This document shows positions 18,444 through 21,037 of a DNA stretch of 21,037 bases, piece by piece (position 1 is the stretch's first letter; each line of letters opens with the position of its first letter). Source of the stretch: Phoronis australis. Taxonomy: Eukaryota > Phoronida > Phoronidae. Location of the stretch: positions 535,939-556,975 of the forward strand of contig NMRA01000267.1 in assembly GCA_002633005.1 (NCBI GenBank), written 5' to 3'. The notes under the pieces are model-generated. The model was not told the origin of the DNA. It was given only the letters and a program-made list of their open reading frames with translations, and ran no database searches. The position numbers were made by a program, and so were the translations under genes.

Positions 18444-18585
18444 TCAGCCGATTTCATAAAGGTGGTTTAAAGTTAAACCTGGTTTAAACTGTTCTTAGAC
18501 CAGGTTTAAAGACAATCTGCATTTCATAAAGGTGGCTTAATTTTTAGACCGCTGGTCTAGTAAAACCTGGTTTAACTCCAGTTTA
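18444..18585. repeat. Subterminal motif block outside the palindrome
   Basis: Begins CAGCCGATTTCATAAAGGTG and is packed with inverted words: TTAAACCTGGTTTAAAC, TAGACCAGGTTTAAAG, then CATTTCATAAAGGTGGCTTA. The same opening (CAGCCGATTTCATAAGGTGG) recurs near the palindrome centre at 19532, linking this block to the same element. Confidence 0.7.
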
Positions 18586-18827
18586 GACCTGGTCTAATTC
18601 AGTTTTCATTTCACCAACGAGGTCTATATTCTTTAGACCTGTATTAAGATCTTAAACCAGGTTTAACTTTAGACTTAGTCAGAACCAGGTTTAACTGTTA
18701 AATATGACAGACTTTCATGATATAGATGCAACGGAATGGTGCCGTGGTGTGCAGTTGCGACGCAGTTTTGGAGCGAAAATGGGGACTATTTTCAAAATTC
18801 AGTTTTACGACACAAGGTCAAACGTAG

Positions 18828-18840
18828 CAGGGGCGGATCC
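18828..18840 (+). repeat. hAT-like terminal motif in left arm
   Basis: CAGGGGCGGATCC followed by a G-rich GGAGGGGGGTAGGTCAA tract resembles the terminus of a widespread invertebrate hAT-type element. The flank is AAACGTAG. Confidence 0.4.
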
Positions 18841-20273
18841 ACGATTTGAAAGATGGAGGGGGGTAGGTCAAAGGCTTTTTAAAAGGGGGGAACAAGTCAA
18901 CAATTTGAAATTATAGATTTGATATCACTAACATCAAGGGAAAAGGGGATCTGGATCTCTTGACCGCTTTGCAACTGCCTATGTGTAGACCATTACGTGC
19001 TGGATGGCGTACTGCGGATTCTTCAGAATACGACTGGTCGAGCAGGACGTCATCGTCGTAAACGCTACCGGTTTGACTGAAGACAGCATCTTCTGATTTG
19101 TCTGAGTTCCACCTGCATTGGTCTCCGGTTTCATGTTGCCGGGAAGGGGGGTTGCCCCCCCCTTTTGGCTGCGAAAAATAAACACTTAAATGGCACGGAA
19201 ATAAGTTTGGTCATTTATCATGTTGCAGCTAATCGTGAGCATGTACTTTAATATGTGTACGTGTATTGGGCACAGACATTACATTTTCCTCATGTGAAAA
19301 GCTTTTAGACCTCTTTCGCAAATGCCTGCTCTGATTCTACTAGTGTGTGCCATTGTATACCCACGTAATCAAGGTTTCATTGAAGCACGTCAATAGTTTC
19401 TTTGTTGGGTTGATCCAGATCGACACAACAGGGTGGCCTAGATATTTTAAACCTGGTTTTACTGAACCGGCTACCAGGTCTAACAATGCCAGGCTTTCAG
19501 ACTGTTAAACTACATTGGTGAAATGCAAGTTCAGCCGATTTCATAAGGTGGTTTAACAAAACCAGGTTTAAGACTTAATCCTGGTCGTCCTAAACCTGGT
19601 CTAATTTTAGACTTAACTTGCATTTCACCAACATGGTTTAAAAGTCCGAAAGCCTAGTTTTGTTAGACCAGGGAGCGGGTTTAGGAAACCAGGTTTAAAG
19701 TATCTAAGCCACCCTGCTGTGTCGATCTGTATTAAACCAACAAAGAAACTATTGAGGTGCTTCAATGAAGTCTTGATCACGTGTATATACAATGGCACTC
19801 ACTAGTAGAATCAGCGCCAACATTTGCAAAAAAGGTCTAAAAGCTTTTCTCGTGAGGAAAAATGTAATATCTGTGCCCAGCACACGTACACACATTAAAG
19901 TACATGCTCACGATTAGCCGCAACATGATAAATGTCCAAATTTATTACCGTGCCATTTTAGTGTTTATTTTTCGCGGCCAACTGAAAGGGGGGGGGCAAG
20001 ACTCCTTCCTGGCAACATTAAATCACAAACCAAAGGAGGTGGAACTGAGAAGAAATAGAAAATGCTGTTATCAGTCAAACCCGACCAGTCGTATTCTGAG
20101 GAGTTCGCAGAACTCCAGCCAGCACGTACTGGTCTACGTACACTGTATAGGCGGATGCAAGGGGGCCAATGGTTTTCTCCTTCATTTTAGTGATATAAAA
20201 TCTATATCGAATTTTTGACTTAGGCCCCCCTTTTAAAAAGTCCTTGACCGACCCCCCCCCTTAAAAATTGTGT

Positions 20274-20285
20274 GATCCGCCCCTG
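20274..20285 (-). repeat. hAT-like terminal motif in right arm
   Basis: GATCCGCCCCTG is the mirror copy of the motif at 18828. Its flank CTACGTTT is the reverse complement of, not a direct repeat of, the left flank. The two ends are therefore palindrome partners and not the two termini of one inserted element. Confidence 0.4.
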
Positions 20286-20539
20286 CTACGTTTGGTCTTG
20301 TGTCGTCGTAAAACAGAATATTGAAAACAGTACATTTTCGCTCTAAAACTGCATCGCAACTGCACACCGCGGCATCATTCAGTTGCACCTATATCATGCA
20401 GGTCTGTCATAATCAACAGTTAAACCTGGGTCTGACTAAGTCTAAAGTTAGAGCTGGTTTAATATCTTATTACAAGTCTAAAGAACATAGACTTAGTTGG
20501 TGAAATGAAAACTTACTTAGACCGGGGCCCGGTCTCCAA

Positions 20540-20670
20540 TTTCCGTACTCAGACTCATACTCATACTCGAGATTTCATACTCAAAATCGTGCTCACTGGA
20601 GTCGTACTCAAAAACGCGTATCTAATGTCGTATTTCGAGTAGACTCCAAACGTACTCAAATCTGACTCTC
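20540..20670. repeat. Degenerate TACTC-rich repeat
   Basis: TACTC or close variants (CATACTC, CGTACTC, GTGCTC, GACTC) recur about every 6-20 bp on the plus strand. This is a low-complexity or degenerate tandem tract with no strict period. Confidence 0.5.
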
Positions 20671-21037
20671 ATACTCTAGTTGCTATGGAACTCTTTATGA
20701 TGTGAAATGCAAAATCACGCAAAGCCGCGCTGATTCATCGCTCCCTATTGGAATAGACCACTCCAAGAACTAGGCCTACATTATCGTCTGCTGTCGCTAC
20801 AACAGTATGTCTATAACGTGGAATTCTGAGTGTTCTGTGACTGTTATTCATTTTTTAGTTTTAATTAATATTCTTATGCCATTTCTCTGATACATTTGAC
20901 AATTATTAAGCTTTACTTCTTGAGTTCCTCACCCAGTCCCGAAAATGTCTTAAGAAATATGTAACAGCTTATCACATCACATCTCTGTTGCTGATTTAGT
21001 CTTGACATAAAACCCATTGCTGTGTAGGCCTACGCTG
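20671..21037. other. Stretch without a recognised gene
   Basis: AT-rich unique-looking sequence up to the window edge; nothing recognised. Confidence 0.5.

Larger units (their letters stand above)
18586..20527. repeat. Large imperfect palindrome, about 0.95 kb per arm
   Basis: The left arm (from 18586 to about 19573) is the reverse complement of the right arm (about 19574-20527). Matched pairs include CAGTTTTCATTTCACCAA with TTGGTGAAATGAAAACT at the outer ends; CAACGGAATG..GCCGTGGTGTGCAGTTGCGA with its complement at about 20350-20385; the CAGGGGCGGATC word; GTGTTTATTTTTCGC with GCGAAAAATAAACAC; AAGTACATGCTCACGATTAG with its complement at about 19230; CAACAAAGAAACTATTGA with TCAATAGTTTCTTTGTTG; and GGTGAAATGCAAG with CTTGCATTTCACC next to the centre. 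Arms differ by substitutions and small indels, so it is not a simple assembly mirror. Outer ends and centre are built from AACCTGGTTTAA/TTAGACC motifs. No credible coding frame is present; the frames at 18704-18916, 18979-19185, 19904-20218 and 20321-20503 merely reflect the arms. Confidence 0.85.

Noticed and set aside
18704-20503. Several 60-104 residue frames
   Set aside because: They sit in the palindrome arms, are not conserved between the two arms and look like chance.

Overview
This window is animal nuclear DNA: AT-rich, dense in degenerate transposable-element remnants and simple repeats, with short exon-like islands bounded by GT/AG splice signals and no operon-like packing. The clearest gene is an intronless reading frame for a Gal3ST-type (galactosylceramide/galactose 3-O-) sulfotransferase. 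Intronless expansions of that family, together with the repeat content (CR1/Jockey-like reverse transcriptase debris, a Penelope-like foldback, hAT-like ends), suggest a marine invertebrate, possibly an invertebrate deuterostome such as a lancelet or acorn worm. The organism assignment is inference, not proof.

Layout, left to right. 0.1-1.3 kb: a MITE-like element with degenerate inverted ends inside a 10-bp direct repeat. 2.0-2.2 kb: first copy of a dispersed repeat (R1). 2.6-3.0 kb, minus strand: a frameshifted remnant of a repeat-encoded protein with an 'FFALNRPNYARW' motif. 3.4-4.2 kb: a six-copy satellite of about 138 bp. 6.1-7.1 kb: an AAC microsatellite, a tandem duplication and a 19-bp minisatellite. 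7.16-7.40 kb: a long-armed foldback whose loop carries a hammerhead-ribozyme-like core. 8.67-8.81 kb: first copy of a second dispersed repeat (R2). 9.25-9.82 kb, minus strand: a coding-like exon with good splice sites but one reading-frame break. 10.5-11.75 kb, plus strand: coding-like exons, one with an in-frame stop. 13.2-13.5 kb: a CpG-rich promoter-like block and a possible short first exon. 13.6-14.0 kb: second copies of R2 and R1. 14.3-15.6 kb: the sulfotransferase. 15.7-16.6 kb: a decayed non-LTR reverse transcriptase. 17.6-18.4 kb, plus strand: three phase-compatible exons of an unrecognised gene ending in a stop. 18.4-20.53 kb: a roughly 1.9-kb imperfect palindrome built around AACCTGGTTTAA-type motifs, with hAT-like ends in both arms. 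After 20.54 kb: a degenerate TACTC repeat.

The genes do not form a visible pathway. The sulfotransferase would act alone in the Golgi on galactose-terminated glycolipids or glycans. The most unusual signals are the ribozyme-like foldback, the large palindrome, and the palindromic octamer TACATGTA. That octamer occurs ten times. One occurrence is a six-base insertion within an otherwise conserved satellite motif, which looks like a Tc1-type excision footprint.
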